From: Aquificota bacterium
Lineage (GTDB): Bacteria; Aquificota; Aquificia; Aquificales; Aquificaceae
Assembly (NCBI GenBank): GCA_030549905.1
Contig: JAUQQK010000006.1
Span: forward strand, 39,342 to 103,341
Direction: 5' to 3'
Length of the DNA stretch: 64,000 nucleotides
Every line of letters begins with the position of its first letter. The first letter of the stretch is position 1. Shown in pieces: positions 29,968-40,631 of this stretch. The notes under the pieces are model-generated. The model had not been told where the DNA came from, searched no databases, and was given only the letters and a program-made list of their open reading frames with translations. The position numbers were made by a program, and so were the translations under genes.

Positions 29968-30726
29968 TTAAAGTTTTTTCACCCCCACTACCTCCCCAAG
30001 GCTAACCTTGAGGACTTCCCTTGCGTTGCCAAGAGGTACCACAAGCTCCATAAATCCAAAGCTACCGCAAAGAAGGGCAGGCTTTCCCCTTTCACCTTTT
30101 AAGAAGTAGGATATGACGGGAAGCTCCTGACCCCTGAAGTATGCTACCGAATACTCTCCACAGGGTATGTTGGTTATGCAGTTGCCAAAGCGGTCAAAGT
30201 AAAGGACCCTGCCCCATATTTCCTCACCCCTATCTTCTGGCTCTACCCAATTTAGAGAAAAGGAATACTCCACAGGACTTCCCACCTTCTCTAAAGGCAC
30301 GCCCCTGCTAAGCCATCCTGCAGCTGGTGCAAATACGTCCCTTCCATGAAAAGTCTGGTTCACCCTTGGCAGTGTAAAGTTCTCTATCCTGTGGGCCTTC
30401 GGCTTACATCTTGTGTCTTTGATGGCAAGGTCAAATATGCCGTTCATGGGACCCACAAAGAAGTAGCCTCCGCCTTCTATGACCACAGGAAGCCTTTCAG
30501 AACCAACACCGGGGTCCACCACGCAGAGAAAAATAGTCCCTTTGGGAAAGTATTTAAAGTGAGCCTTCAAAAGGAGAGCTCCTTCTAACACATTAAAAGG
30601 TTCCACCTCATGACTTATATCTACAAGCTGAACCTCCGGGTTTATGGAAAGGATAACCCCCTTCATGGCACCCACAAAGCCATCTTTCGTGCCAAAGTCG
30701 GTAAGGATTGCCACGACCCTCCTCAT
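29968..30726 (-). CDS. SAM hydroxide adenosyltransferase (DUF62 family)
   Basis: ILTDFGTKDGFVGAMKGVILSINP, VVDPGVGSERLPV, YFVGPMNGIFDLA. Confidence 0.88.
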   Translation of the reverse strand: MRRVVAILTDFGTKDGFVGAMKGVILSINPEVQLVDISHEVEPFNVLEGALLLKAHFKYFPKGTIFLCVVDPGVGSERLPVVIEGGGYFFVGPMNGIFDLAIKDTRCKPKAHRIENFTLPRVNQTFHGRDVFAPAAGWLSRGVPLEKVGSPVEYSFSLNWVEPEDRGEEIWGRVLYFDRFGNCITNIPCGEYSVAYFRGQELPVISYFLKGERGKPALLCGSFGFMELVVPLGNAREVLKVSLGEVVGVKKL

Positions 30727-30759
30727 GGCTTATCATTTTATTCAAAGGAGGTGCAGAAA

Positions 30760-30945
30760 ATGGAAAAGAACATGGCGGTTTGGGACAGGGCGGTAAGGTT
30801 CATCTTGGGGCTTGTTTTCCTCTACCTTGCCTACACAAAGGGTGGTACATGGTGGATACTTGGCATACTGGGCATCGTATTTATAGGCACATCCGCCATT
30901 GGCTTTTGTCCTCTCTATAGGGTGGTGGGCATAAAAACTGGTTGA
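30760..30945 (+). CDS. DUF2892 inner-membrane protein (YgaP TM-like)
   Basis: MEKNMAVWDRAVRFILGLVFLYLAY...GTSAIGFCPLYRVVGIKT. Confidence 0.8.
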   Translation: MEKNMAVWDRAVRFILGLVFLYLAYTKGGTWWILGILGIVFIGTSAIGFCPLYRVVGIKTG

Positions 30946-31346
30946 AGGTTTTAGCGGTAGACTACGGCACAAAGTATATAGGTCTTGCCTTTGGGGATAC
31001 GAACCTAAGGATTGCGGTGCCCTTGTATGCTGTTAAAAACGACGGTGAGGGGGCTTTTAAAAGGATAGCTCGGGAGGTAGAGGAGAGAAATGTATCACTG
31101 ATAATTGTAGGTCTTCCTCTTACCCCTTCCGGAAGGGAAGGTCAGAGGGCTGTGGAGGTAAGGTCTTTTGTTGAAAGGATAAGGGAATACGTGCCTGAGC
31201 ATGTGGAACTTCTTCTCTGGGATGAGCGATATACAACGCAGGAAGCAGAAAGGCTAATCATGGAGATGGGCTGGAAGAAAAGAAAAGAGCTTAAGGATAG
31301 CCTGTCCGCCTATGTGATGCTTCTTGAGTATATTGAAAATATCTGA
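30942..31346 (+). CDS. ruvX: YqgF/RuvX family pre-16S rRNA nuclease
   Basis: LAVDYGTKYIGLAFGD, IVGLPLTPSGREG, WDERYTTQEAE. Confidence 0.9.
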   Translation: MKVLAVDYGTKYIGLAFGDTNLRIAVPLYAVKNDGEGAFKRIAREVEERNVSLIIVGLPLTPSGREGQRAVEVRSFVERIREYVPEHVELLLWDERYTTQEAERLIMEMGWKKRKELKDSLSAYVMLLEYIENI

Positions 31347-32317
31347 TGGGGCGTCTAAGGTTTTTTATACCATTGTTTTTGGTTCTCTCCTTTTTTATAT
31401 ATACCTTTCTGCCTGTAAAGGTTAATAAAAAGACAGTGGAGATAGAATACGGTACGCCCACGGTGGATATGGCTGTGAAACTTTATAAGGAAGGGCTACT
31501 GAGGAACCCCGCCTCCTTTTTATTTATTCACAGCTTCATGCGTAGTAAGCTAGAGGCTGGTGAGTATGAGTTTGACGGCATTGTTTATCCGTGGCATGTT
31601 TATGAAAAGATAAGCAAGGGACTTAAAAAGCTACATATAATAACAGTTCCCGAGGGCTATGACCTGTATGATATAGCCAGACTGCTGGAAGATAATGGAA
31701 TCTGTTCAGCAGAAGACTTTTTAAAGTATGCCAGCTCCGTAGAAACTGCAAGAAAGTATGGGCTAAAAACGCACACCATGGAAGGCTTTTTGTTCCCGGA
31801 TACCTACTATTTTTCCAAAAACACACATCCTCTGAGGGTTATAGACATGATGTATAAAAACTTTTTGAAAAGGACAGAGGAGCTGAGGGAGAAGCTGAAG
31901 GAGAAGGACATGAGCCTTGAGGAATGGGTAATAATAGCATCCATGATAGAAAAGGAAACCTCAAAACCCGAAGAAAAGCCTATGGTCTCCGCAGTTATTC
32001 ACAACAGGCTTAAAAAAGGCATGAAGCTACAGATTGACCCAACGGTTATATACGCCCTTAAGCGGAAGGGACAGTGGAAGGGGGAAAGGCTTCTCTACAA
32101 GGACTTGAGTGTGGAAGACCCATACAACACCTATCTCTTTTACGGGCTTCCACCTTCACCCATATGCAACCCCGGGCTTGATTCATTAAAGTCCGCCCTG
32201 GAGCCTGCAAAGGTAAATTATCTGTACTTTGTGGCGGACGGCACAGGAGGGCATTACTTCAGTACCACCTTGAGGGAGCATAACCTTATGGTAAGAAGGT
32301 ATAGGGATGCAAGATAG
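31346..32317 (+). CDS. mltG: Endolytic transglycosylase MltG
   Basis: IASMIEKETSKPEEKPMVSAVIHNRLKKGMKLQIDPTVIYAL. Confidence 0.93.
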   Translation: MGRLRFFIPLFLVLSFFIYTFLPVKVNKKTVEIEYGTPTVDMAVKLYKEGLLRNPASFLFIHSFMRSKLEAGEYEFDGIVYPWHVYEKISKGLKKLHIITVPEGYDLYDIARLLEDNGICSAEDFLKYASSVETARKYGLKTHTMEGFLFPDTYYFSKNTHPLRVIDMMYKNFLKRTEELREKLKEKDMSLEEWVIIASMIEKETSKPEEKPMVSAVIHNRLKKGMKLQIDPTVIYALKRKGQWKGERLLYKDLSVEDPYNTYLFYGLPPSPICNPGLDSLKSALEPAKVNYLYFVADGTGGHYFSTTLREHNLMVRRYRDAR

Positions 32318-32819
32318 GTTTATATACATAGCAGGCTTTGGTGTGGAAAAAAGGCTTCTTTTCGCCACCGCAAAAAATGTAAAGGAGGTCTTCGGGTATG
32401 AAACGCGGGTGTCTCATATAAGTTTGCCTCCGAAGCTGGGCTATAATGCTATGAGGGGGCAGTATAGGGGTGAAGAGGTGCTTGGCTACCTTTCAAGGAT
32501 ATATTACCCGAACATGCTTAAACTTGTAGCCCTGATAGCCTACGACCTTTACGAGGAAGGTCTCAACTTCATATTCGGACTTGCCCAGCTTGGAGGCTCC
32601 TGCGCTGTAGTTAGCACCTACAGGCTAAAGGATACGAGGGAAGAAGTTTTCTTGGAACGTGTCCTTAAGGAGACAAACCACGAGCTTGGTCATACCTTTG
32701 GGCTTATGCACTGCAGAGACAGCCGGTGTGTTATGAGCTTTTCAAACAGCCTTTTAGATGTAGATGCTAAAAGCAGGTTTTTCTGTGAAAGTTGCATTAA
32801 AATATTACCAAAACCTTAA
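32307..32819 (+). CDS. Archaemetzincin-family zinc metalloprotease
   Basis: [39 protein letters not shown] (HEXXHXXGX3CX4CXM pattern). Confidence 0.88.
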   Translation: MQDRFIYIAGFGVEKRLLFATAKNVKEVFGYETRVSHISLPPKLGYNAMRGQYRGEEVLGYLSRIYYPNMLKLVALIAYDLYEEGLNFIFGLAQLGGSCAVVSTYRLKDTREEVFLERVLKETNHELGHTFGLMHCRDSRCVMSFSNSLLDVDAKSRFFCESCIKILPKP

Positions 32820-32830
32820 GGAGGTTTGTT

Positions 32831-34342
32831 ATGGCAACCATAACCTATGAGGAAGCTCTTCAACTTCTCAAAGAACAGATAAAGGGCTTTGAAGCAAGCG
32901 CCAAGATGGAAGAGGTGGGTGTGGTTTATTATGTGGGCGACGGTGTAGCAAGAGCTTATGGACTTGAAAATGTGATGGCTAATGAGCTTGTGGAGTTTGA
33001 AGGTGGTACTATGGGTCTTGCCTTCAACCTTGAGGAGGACAATGTGGGTATTATCGTGCTTGGTAGTGAGAGCGGAATAAGGGAAGGCTCCATAGTTAGA
33101 AGAACGGGTAGAATACTTGACGCTCCCGTGGGTGAGGGTCTCATTGGCAGGGTCATAGACCCGCTTGGAAACCCCCTTGATGGAAAGGGTCCAGTGCAGT
33201 ATGAATACAGGTCTCCTGTGGAAAAGATAGCACCGGGTGTGGTAAAGCGTAAATCCGTGCATGAGCCACTTCAGACTGGTATAAAGGCAATAGACGCCAT
33301 GATTCCCATAGGGAGGGGTCAGCGTGAGCTGATAATAGGAGACCGTTCCACCGGTAAAACCACCATATGCATAGACACTATACTGAACCAGAAGGACACG
33401 GATGTCTATTGCATATACGTGGCTATAGGTCAGAAACGTTCTACCACCGCAAGGATAATTGAACTTCTTGAGCGTAGCGGTGCAATGGAATATACCTGTG
33501 TGGTGGTGGCTTCCGCCACAGACCCCGCATCGCTTCAATACCTTGCACCCTTTGTGGGATGCACCATAGGTGAGTATTTCAGAGATAACGGAAAGCATGC
33601 CCTCATCATATACGACGACCTTTCAAAACATGCAGAAGCCTACAGACAGCTATCCCTTCTCATGAGAAGACCACCCGGCAGGGAAGCCTATCCCGGAGAT
33701 GTTTTTTATCTTCACTCAAGGCTCTTGGAGCGCGCAGCAAAGCTAAACGACGAGCTTGGTGCTGGCTCACTTACCGCCCTACCCATCATTGAAACAAAGG
33801 CAGGAGACGTGGCAGCCTACATCCCCACCAACGTGATTTCCATAACGGACGGTCAGATATACCTTGAGCCGGACCTCTTTAACAAGGGTATAAGACCCGC
33901 CATAAACGTAGGTCTGTCCGTCTCAAGGGTTGGTGGTGCAGCGCAGATAAAGGCTATGAAGCAGGTGGCAGGAACCCTGAGGCTTGAGCTGGCACAGTTC
34001 AGAGAGCTGGAGGCTTTCGTTCAGTTTGCCTCCGAGCTTGACAAGGCAACCCAGCAGACCATAAACAGGGGTCTAAGGCTTGTGGAGCTTCTCAAGCAGG
34101 AACCCTACAGCCCCATACCCGTCGAAAAGCAAATAATAGCCATATACGCAGGAACGGGTGGATACCTTGATGACCTGCCAGTAGAATCTGTTAGAAAGTT
34201 TGAGAAGGAGCTTTATGCATACCTTGACAGGGAAAAGCCTGAACTTTTAAAGGAGATAAGAGAAAAGAAAGCCCTTGACGACCAGCTTAAGGCTAAGATA
34301 GATTCCGCTCTCAAGGACTTCAAGTCTAAATTCATACCTTGA
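32831..34342 (+). CDS. atpA: F1Fo ATP synthase subunit alpha
   Basis: GDRSTGKTT Walker A, 503 aa. Confidence 0.97.
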   Translation: MATITYEEALQLLKEQIKGFEASAKMEEVGVVYYVGDGVARAYGLENVMANELVEFEGGTMGLAFNLEEDNVGIIVLGSESGIREGSIVRRTGRILDAPVGEGLIGRVIDPLGNPLDGKGPVQYEYRSPVEKIAPGVVKRKSVHEPLQTGIKAIDAMIPIGRGQRELIIGDRSTGKTTICIDTILNQKDTDVYCIYVAIGQKRSTTARIIELLERSGAMEYTCVVVASATDPASLQYLAPFVGCTIGEYFRDNGKHALIIYDDLSKHAEAYRQLSLLMRRPPGREAYPGDVFYLHSRLLERAAKLNDELGAGSLTALPIIETKAGDVAAYIPTNVISITDGQIYLEPDLFNKGIRPAINVGLSVSRVGGAAQIKAMKQVAGTLRLELAQFRELEAFVQFASELDKATQQTINRGLRLVELLKQEPYSPIPVEKQIIAIYAGTGGYLDDLPVESVRKFEKELYAYLDREKPELLKEIREKKALDDQLKAKIDSALKDFKSKFIP

Positions 34343-35130
34343 GGGTATATGTAGGCTGTAGTGGTTTTTTCTACAGGGACTGGGTGGGGGGTTTTTACCC
34401 CCCGAACATAAAAAGGGAGGATTTTATAAGGTTCTATGCCCAGCACTTTGAAGTGGTAGAAATAAACTCATCCTTTTATAACTTTCCCAGCAGAGGGACC
34501 ATAAAGAGCATGCTCTCAAGAACTTCAAGCCTTAAGTTTGCTTTCAAGGCTCACAGAGTCTTTACGCATTTCCGGAAGTATTCGCAGGAAGAAATAAAAA
34601 AATTTTTGCACGCTCTTGAGCCCGTCTTTGAAGAAGACAGGTTTATAGCCCTGCTTTTTCAATTTCCCGAAAGCTTTGGATATTCAGAGGAGCATTTAGA
34701 GTATTTAAAAGGGCTTGCAAGAGACTTTCGGGGTTATACAAAGGTGGTTGAGGTGAGAAACAGAAGCTTTAAGAAGGTGGATTTTTATACCTTCCTTGAA
34801 GAAGAGGGCTTTTCTTTGGTAAACACGGATGCTCCGAAGGGTGGAAGGTTTCTGGTAGGTCCCTGGGTAGGTGTGGGTGCTATTAACTATGTAAGGCTTC
34901 ATGGAAGGAACGCCGAAAGGTTATACGATTACCTTTACTCCCTTGAGGAGCTAAAGAAAATAAGAGACAGGATAAAAAGGCTCGGAAACAGAGACACTTA
35001 CATATTTTTTAACAACACGGTAAAGGCTCAAGCTGTGCTGAACGCCCTTCAGCTAAAGCTTCTCTTTGGTATAAGGGTGGATATACCCCAGAGCTTAGAA
35101 AGGTCTTTGAAGGAAAGGGAGTGGGAATGA
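34339..35130 (+). CDS. DUF72 family protein
   Basis: [44 protein letters not shown]-like region. Confidence 0.88.
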   Translation: MRVYVGCSGFFYRDWVGGFYPPNIKREDFIRFYAQHFEVVEINSSFYNFPSRGTIKSMLSRTSSLKFAFKAHRVFTHFRKYSQEEIKKFLHALEPVFEEDRFIALLFQFPESFGYSEEHLEYLKGLARDFRGYTKVVEVRNRSFKKVDFYTFLEEEGFSLVNTDAPKGGRFLVGPWVGVGAINYVRLHGRNAERLYDYLYSLEELKKIRDRIKRLGNRDTYIFFNNTVKAQAVLNALQLKLLFGIRVDIPQSLERSLKEREWE

Positions 35131-35182
35131 CCACCATTAGTATATTATTGTCAAATTTTCTCACAAGATTATATTAAAAACC

Positions 35183-35662
35183 ATGAGGGAAGTGAACAGA
35201 GATGCAAAAGAGCTTTTGGAGAAGGCTCTTGAGGCACATATGGCGGGAAACCTACAGCAGGCAATAGAACTATACAAGCAGTCTATAGACCTTCAACCCA
35301 CAGCGGAAGCCTATACCTACATGGGCTGGGCTTACAGTATGCTTGGAGACTTTGAAAAGGCTATAGAGCTATGCATGAAAGCCATTGAGCTTGACCCAGA
35401 CTTTGGAAACCCTTACAACGACATAGGCTCGTATCTCATAGCCCTCGGAAGGCTTGATGAGGCTGTTCCATGGCTCAAAAGGGCAATAACCGCCAGAAGA
35501 TATGAGCCAAGGCACTACCCCCATATGAATTTAGCAAGGGTTTACCTGTCTAAGGGTCTTTTCAAGGATGCCCTTCTTGAGCTGGAAAATGCCATAAGGC
35601 TGGCACCTGACTATAAACCAGCGCATGTACTTAGACACCAGATACTGGCTATGCTAAACTAA
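35183..35662 (+). CDS. TPR repeat protein
   Basis: Several TPR units (AYTYMGWAYSMLGDFEKAIELCMKAIELDP...). Confidence 0.85.
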   Translation: MREVNRDAKELLEKALEAHMAGNLQQAIELYKQSIDLQPTAEAYTYMGWAYSMLGDFEKAIELCMKAIELDPDFGNPYNDIGSYLIALGRLDEAVPWLKRAITARRYEPRHYPHMNLARVYLSKGLFKDALLELENAIRLAPDYKPAHVLRHQILAMLN

Positions 35663-35666
35663 TTGC

Positions 35667-36143
35667 ATGCCAAAGGCAAGCGGAGAATATACGGTGGCTT
35701 ACAATAAGGAAGCAAAGGCAGAGTATGAAATCTTAGAAACTTATGAGGCTGGCATCGTGCTTGAGGGTCCAGAGGTCAAATCTCTGAGAAACAGGCAGAG
35801 CGTATCCTTCAAAGACAGCTTTGTAAGGATAGAAGACGGTGAAGCATGGCTTTATAACCTTTACATATCCCCCTATAAGTTTGCCACCATCAAGCCACCA
35901 GACCCTTTGAGGAAGAGAAAACTCCTGCTTCACAAGAGGGAAATCTTGAGGCTTATGGGAAAGGTGAAGGAAAAGGGCTACACCATAATACCCCTGAGGG
36001 TTTATTTCAAAAACGGCAAGGCTAAGGTGGAGATAGCTCTTGCTAAGGGTAAAAGGGTCCATGACAGGAGGGAAGAGCTGCGTCAGAGGGACCTTGAACG
36101 TCAGCTGAGAAGGGAATTGAAAGAGGGCAAGATAAAGCTATAA
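35667..36143 (+). CDS. smpB: SsrA-binding protein SmpB
   Basis: YEAGIVLEGPEVKSLRNRQ, AKGKRVHDRREELRQRD. Confidence 0.96.
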   Translation: MPKASGEYTVAYNKEAKAEYEILETYEAGIVLEGPEVKSLRNRQSVSFKDSFVRIEDGEAWLYNLYISPYKFATIKPPDPLRKRKLLLHKREILRLMGKVKEKGYTIIPLRVYFKNGKAKVEIALAKGKRVHDRREELRQRDLERQLRRELKEGKIKL

Positions 36144-36157
36144 TAATATCTCTGGCT

Positions 36158-36248
36158 GGAGGGGTGGCCGAGCGGTCGAAGGCGGGTGATTTGAAATCAC
36201 CAGTGGGTTGCCAGCCCACCGGGGGTTCGAATCCCTCCCCCTCCGCCA
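36158..36248 (+). tRNA. tRNA-Ser (anticodon TGA), CCA encoded
   Basis: GGAGGGG/CCCCTCC acceptor, GGTGA TTTGAAA TCACC anticodon arm, long variable arm, GGGTTCGAATCCC, GCCA 3' end. Confidence 0.96.
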
Positions 36249-36259
36249 AGGAGAAGACT

Positions 36260-37636
36260 ATGCAAAAGCCCTGGGAAGGAAGGTTCAGAGAAAGAACAGA
36301 GAAATTTGTAGAGGATTTTACCCAGTCGGTCAGCTTTGATAAGGAGCTTGCCCTCTGGGATATAAAACAGAGCAAGGCTCATGTCAAGACCCTTCAAAAA
36401 GCCGGAATTCTTCCGGAAGAGGAAGCCTCTTTGCTCCTTAAGGGGCTTGAGGGGATAGAGGAGGAGGTTCGTCAGGGAAGGTTTGACTTTAGGGTAGAGC
36501 TGGAAGATGTGCATATGAACATAGAAGCAGAGCTTATAAAAAGGCTTGGTGAGGTGGGCGGGAAGCTCCACACGGCAAGAAGCAGGAACGACCAGGTGGC
36601 TACAGATGAAAAACTTTATATAAAAGATAGCATAGGGGAGGTGTTAGAGCTTTTGAGGGAGCTAAGAAAAAGCCTTGTAAGGTTTGCGGAAAAGAGCGTG
36701 GATTTTGTGATGCCCTCCTACACGCACCTGCAGAGGGCTCAGCCCATAAGGGTGGCTCATTACTTTTTAGCCTACAGGGAAATCTTCCTTACAGATGCTG
36801 AAAGGTTCATTAACGCATACAGGCTTGCGGACTGCCTTCCCTTGGGTTCTGGAGCCGTGGCAGGCGTGGATTTTCCCCTTGACAGGTTTTACACAGCGGA
36901 ACTTCTTGGCTTTAACAGGCTTTGCAGGAACTCCATGCAGGCTACCGCAGACAGGGACTTTATCCTTGACCTTTTATATGCCTGTGCTGTGTGCGGTATG
37001 CACCTTTCGAGGCTCTCAGAAGACCTTATTCTCTGGTCTTCGGAAGAGTTTGGCTTTGTAGAACTTCCTGACAGGCTCTGCACGGGAAGCTCCATAATGC
37101 CACAGAAGAAGAACCCCGATGTGCTTGAGCTGATAAGGGGAAAAACGGGAAGGCTGTACGGAAACCTTTTGAGCCTTCTGACCACCCTTAAAGGTCTTCC
37201 CATGGCTTACAACAGGGACCTGCAGGAGGACAAGGAACCCCTCTTTGACAGCCTCAGGGCCATAAAGGACTGTCTTACGGGCATGAGGCTTGTGCTTGAA
37301 GGTATGAGCCTGAAAGAAGGTAGGCTTTACAGCTCTGCGGGAAGTTTCAGTCTTATGACGGACCTTGCAAACTACCTGGTGCTTAAGGGCCTTCCCTTCA
37401 GGCAGGCTCATAAGGTAGCAGGTTCCATAACCGCATACCTTCTTGAGAAGGGGAAAAAGCCCGAGGAGCTGAGCCTTGAGGAGCTAAAGAGCTTTTCCGA
37501 GCTTTATGAAGAGGACGCCCTCAGGCTTTTAAAGCCTGAAGCTTCTGCAGACAGGAGGAAGGTCTTTGGAGGCACTGCAAGGGAAGAGGTTTTAAGGAGG
37601 CTTGAAGTGGCAAAGAGAGAGGAGGGGCTTTCATGA
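36260..37636 (+). CDS. argH: Argininosuccinate lyase
   Basis: KPWEGRF N-terminus, GSSIMPQKKNPDVLE signature. Confidence 0.96.
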   Translation: MQKPWEGRFRERTEKFVEDFTQSVSFDKELALWDIKQSKAHVKTLQKAGILPEEEASLLLKGLEGIEEEVRQGRFDFRVELEDVHMNIEAELIKRLGEVGGKLHTARSRNDQVATDEKLYIKDSIGEVLELLRELRKSLVRFAEKSVDFVMPSYTHLQRAQPIRVAHYFLAYREIFLTDAERFINAYRLADCLPLGSGAVAGVDFPLDRFYTAELLGFNRLCRNSMQATADRDFILDLLYACAVCGMHLSRLSEDLILWSSEEFGFVELPDRLCTGSSIMPQKKNPDVLELIRGKTGRLYGNLLSLLTTLKGLPMAYNRDLQEDKEPLFDSLRAIKDCLTGMRLVLEGMSLKEGRLYSSAGSFSLMTDLANYLVLKGLPFRQAHKVAGSITAYLLEKGKKPEELSLEELKSFSELYEEDALRLLKPEASADRRKVFGGTAREEVLRRLEVAKREEGLS

Positions 37637-37857
37637 AGCTCTTTTTTGTTTTTCTGATTCTTATCCTTGTGGCGGGTATATCTGGCATGTTTGTCTTTTT
37701 AAACCAGCAGAAGGTGGTTTTTGTGCTGACACCTGCCATGAAGGGAACCTATTACATCATACCTGAGATGCCACTGGGTCTTTTAGTGGTTCTGAGTTTC
37801 TTCACTGGACTTATTGCTGGTTATATTCTTTCTCTCCTTGCAAGGCTTTTAAGGTAG
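37633..37857 (+). CDS. LapA-domain (DUF1049-like) membrane protein
   Basis: Two TM helices with FLNQQKVVFVLTP spacer. Confidence 0.6.
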   Translation: MKLFFVFLILILVAGISGMFVFLNQQKVVFVLTPAMKGTYYIIPEMPLGLLVVLSFFTGLIAGYILSLLARLLR

Positions 37858-37884
37858 TTTTATATTTATCTACGGGAGGGCAAA

Positions 37885-38607
37885 ATGGCTATAGAATACC
37901 AGCCCATGTATGTTCTGGCAAGCGGTATGCTCCTTCAGCAGAGGAAGCTTGACACCATAACCAACAACCTTGCCAATATGGACACGCCCGCCTTCAAGAG
38001 GGAGCTAATGCTGGCAAGCTTATGGGAAACTCCAGAGGGTCAAAGGCTACCGGACAACAGCCCGGAAAACCCCACTAACAACTTCCTGTATCCGGTTGTG
38101 GAAAGGGTCTTTACAGACCTCTCTCAGGGAGCCATAAGGCAGACGGGAAACCCCTTAGACCTCGCCATAGAAGGCAGGGGCTTTTTTGCCCTCAGGTCTC
38201 CTCAGGGTGTGGTCTATACACGCAAGGGCAACTTCAGGCTTGATGCGGAGGGCTATTTAGTAAATGAGCTGGGCTACAGGGTTCTGGATACAAACCTTCA
38301 GGACATAAGGCTGGAGGGACAGCCTACCTTTGGCGCGGATGGCTCCGTCTTTGTAAACGGTCAGCAGGTAGCTACCCTTGGGGTTTTTGAGCTTGCAAAC
38401 CCTCAAAAGCTTGGAAGAGACCTCTTTACGGGGCAGCCCCAGCAGGCTCGGGGCTTTAGGCTTATGCAGGGCTTTCTTGAGCTATCCAATGTGAACCCTG
38501 TGCTTGAAATGGCTCAGCTTATTCAAAGCCATAGGGCTCATGAAACCTACGCAAACCTAATAAGGTCCTTAGACGCCATATATGAGAGGCTCAACCAGGC
38601 TTTCTAA
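37885..38607 (+). CDS. Flagellar basal-body rod protein (FlgF/FlgG family)
   Basis: LDTITNNLANMDTPAFKRE, GNPLDLAIEGRGFFAL, QSHRAHETYANLIRSLDAIYERLNQ. Confidence 0.88.
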   Translation: MAIEYQPMYVLASGMLLQQRKLDTITNNLANMDTPAFKRELMLASLWETPEGQRLPDNSPENPTNNFLYPVVERVFTDLSQGAIRQTGNPLDLAIEGRGFFALRSPQGVVYTRKGNFRLDAEGYLVNELGYRVLDTNLQDIRLEGQPTFGADGSVFVNGQQVATLGVFELANPQKLGRDLFTGQPQQARGFRLMQGFLELSNVNPVLEMAQLIQSHRAHETYANLIRSLDAIYERLNQAF

Positions 38608-39473
38608 AAGAGGCTCTTCTGAGAGGTCTTTTTCTTTATCTCTTCAAGGTCTTTAAGGAGGCTCTTAAACTCAAGCCTTTCAAACCTCTCTTTGAGGGCT
38701 TCCAGCTGAGGCTCACCTATGAGAAGGTCTTCTTCTCTGACCTCAAGCTCCTCCACCCTGTGAAGGCTTAAGAGCTCAAGGGCAAGCTTTAATTTTTCCC
38801 TGTCCGCCTGTGGAAAGGCGGTGGAAAAGTCTTCCCACCTTGCCAGTATGTTTTCCACACTGCCGTATGTTTCAAGTATCCTTATAGCAGTTTTTGGACC
38901 CACGCCCCTGACACCTTCTATGTTATCCACCTTGTCTCCCACAAGGGCAAGGTAATCTCTGAGCTTTTCCGGTGGCACGCCGAACTTTTCCAGCACCTTC
39001 CTTCTATCAAAAACCTCCTGGCTTATGGGGTTTATCACAAGAAGCCTGTCATTTACAAGCTGGAGTATGTCCTTGTCTGGGGAATAGACCTTTACCTTGA
39101 AGTCCTTTTCTAAAGCCCACTGGGCTATGGTGGCAATAAGGTCGTCCGCCTCATAGCCTTCCAGCTCATATATCTTTATGCCAAGAAGGGATACAAGCTC
39201 CTTTATCACAGGCACCTGCACCTTTAACGGGTCTGGCATGGCAGGTCTCTTTGCCTTATACTCCGAATACTTCTTTTCTCTTTTGGTGGGAGCAGGCAGG
39301 TCAAAGGCTATGGCAAAGTATTTAGGCTTTTCTGTCTTTATTATGTACAGGAGGGCTCTCATAAAACCGTATATGGCTCCCGTAGGAAAGCCTTCCTTAG
39401 TAGATAGGGGCGGAAGGGCAAAAAAGCTCCTGTAGAGGAAGGCAGAACCATCAAGGAGGTAAAGGGTCTTCAT
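38604..39473 (-). CDS. Stand-alone 5'-3' exonuclease (PolA N-terminal-type)
   Basis: YLLDGSAFLYRSFFALPPLSTKEGFPTGAIYGF, GYEADDLIATIAQWA, GDKVDNIEGVRGVGPKTA. Confidence 0.93.
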   Translation of the reverse strand: MKTLYLLDGSAFLYRSFFALPPLSTKEGFPTGAIYGFMRALLYIIKTEKPKYFAIAFDLPAPTKREKKYSEYKAKRPAMPDPLKVQVPVIKELVSLLGIKIYELEGYEADDLIATIAQWALEKDFKVKVYSPDKDILQLVNDRLLVINPISQEVFDRRKVLEKFGVPPEKLRDYLALVGDKVDNIEGVRGVGPKTAIRILETYGSVENILARWEDFSTAFPQADREKLKLALELLSLHRVEELEVREEDLLIGEPQLEALKERFERLEFKSLLKDLEEIKKKTSQKSLF

Positions 39474-40111
39474 GGCATGTGCATGACCTTTCTGTAGTAT
39501 CCCTTCATAGCTTCCACCATGGACCTTGTGGCTTTTTCCACATCCTCAAAGCCCAGAATGGCTGATACAACCGCTATACCTTTTGCACCGGCGGAAAGCA
39601 CCTCCTGAACCCTGTAGTGGGTTATGCCTCCTATGGCAACTATGGGCTTATTGGTTAGCTTTACTGCCTGACGAAGCCCCTCTATACCCACAAGCCTGTA
39701 GTTTTTCTTAGTGGTGGTTTCATAGACAGAGCCAAAGCCTATGTAGTCTATGGGAAGGTGTTCCACCTCCTTTAGCTTATCCACCGAATTGACCGAATAG
39801 CCTATATACAGCTTATCACCCACAAGCCTTCTTACCACATCGGGTGGAAGGTCCTCCTGTCCCACATGCACACCGTCCGCCTCCACCGCAAGGGCAAGGT
39901 CTACCCTGTCATTAACCACTAAGTCCACGCCATGGCGTCTTGTTAATTCTCTTAAAACCAACAACTCTTCATACATCTGACGGGCTGTCTTGTTTTTGAA
40001 CCTGTATTGAAGGGCTGTTATACCACCCTTTATGGCGGACTCTATGGTCTGCACCAGGTCCCTGTCTTGAAAGTAGGCATCATCGGTAACTAAATAAAGG
40101 GTCAGGTTCAT
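39470..40111 (-). CDS. thiE: Thiamine-phosphate synthase
   Basis: LYLVTDD, ALQYRFKNK, VHVGQEDLP, YIGFGSVYETTTKKN. Confidence 0.92.
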   Translation of the reverse strand: MNLTLYLVTDDAYFQDRDLVQTIESAIKGGITALQYRFKNKTARQMYEELLVLRELTRRHGVDLVVNDRVDLALAVEADGVHVGQEDLPPDVVRRLVGDKLYIGYSVNSVDKLKEVEHLPIDYIGFGSVYETTTKKNYRLVGIEGLRQAVKLTNKPIVAIGGITHYRVQEVLSAGAKGIAVVSAILGFEDVEKATRSMVEAMKGYYRKVMHMP

Positions 40112-40157
40112 TTTCTCCTCCTTGCAAATGAAACTCAGTTAGCTTATATTATATGCC

Positions 40158-40631
40158 ATGCAAATTGAAGAGCTTAAACATAAGTTTGAGCAGTTTTTGA
40201 GGCAGAGGGGGTATAAGATAACCAAGGGCAGGTTTGAGATAATTGACAGGATAGCCAGCTACGGACAGCACTTTGAGATTGAAGAGCTGGTAAGGTGGAT
40301 AGCAAGTCAGGACAGGTCAGTAGCGAGCAGGTCCACTGTTTATAGAACGGTAAGGCTTCTTCAGGAGTTTGGTGCCATAAGGGAAGTGATAAAGCTGGGC
40401 AACAGAACCATATATGAGTTTGTGGCGGGAAAGCCCCACCATGAGCATCTTATATGCGTAGAATGTGGAAAGATAATAGAGTTCTATAAGGAAGAGATAG
40501 AAGACCTTCAGGACCGAGTCTGCGAGGAGCACGACTTTACACCCATAAACCATCGGCTTGAGATATTTGGCATATGCTCTGAATGTAAGGGAAGGAAAGA
40601 TGAGAATAGAAGACTTCAGGCTTACGCTTAA
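40158..40631 (+). CDS. Fur-family transcriptional regulator
   Basis: RGYKITKGRFEIIDRI, SRSTVYRTVRLLQEFGAI, HHEHLICVECGKIIEF. Confidence 0.93.
   Translation: MQIEELKHKFEQFLRQRGYKITKGRFEIIDRIASYGQHFEIEELVRWIASQDRSVASRSTVYRTVRLLQEFGAIREVIKLGNRTIYEFVAGKPHHEHLICVECGKIIEFYKEEIEDLQDRVCEEHDFTPINHRLEIFGICSECKGRKDENRRLQAYA

Noticed and set aside
32816-33598. 260-aa minus-strand ORF
   Set aside because: Antisense to atpA; no motif, shadow ORF.
36197-36571. 124-aa minus-strand ORF
   Set aside because: Overlaps tRNA-Ser and the argH start antisense; spurious.
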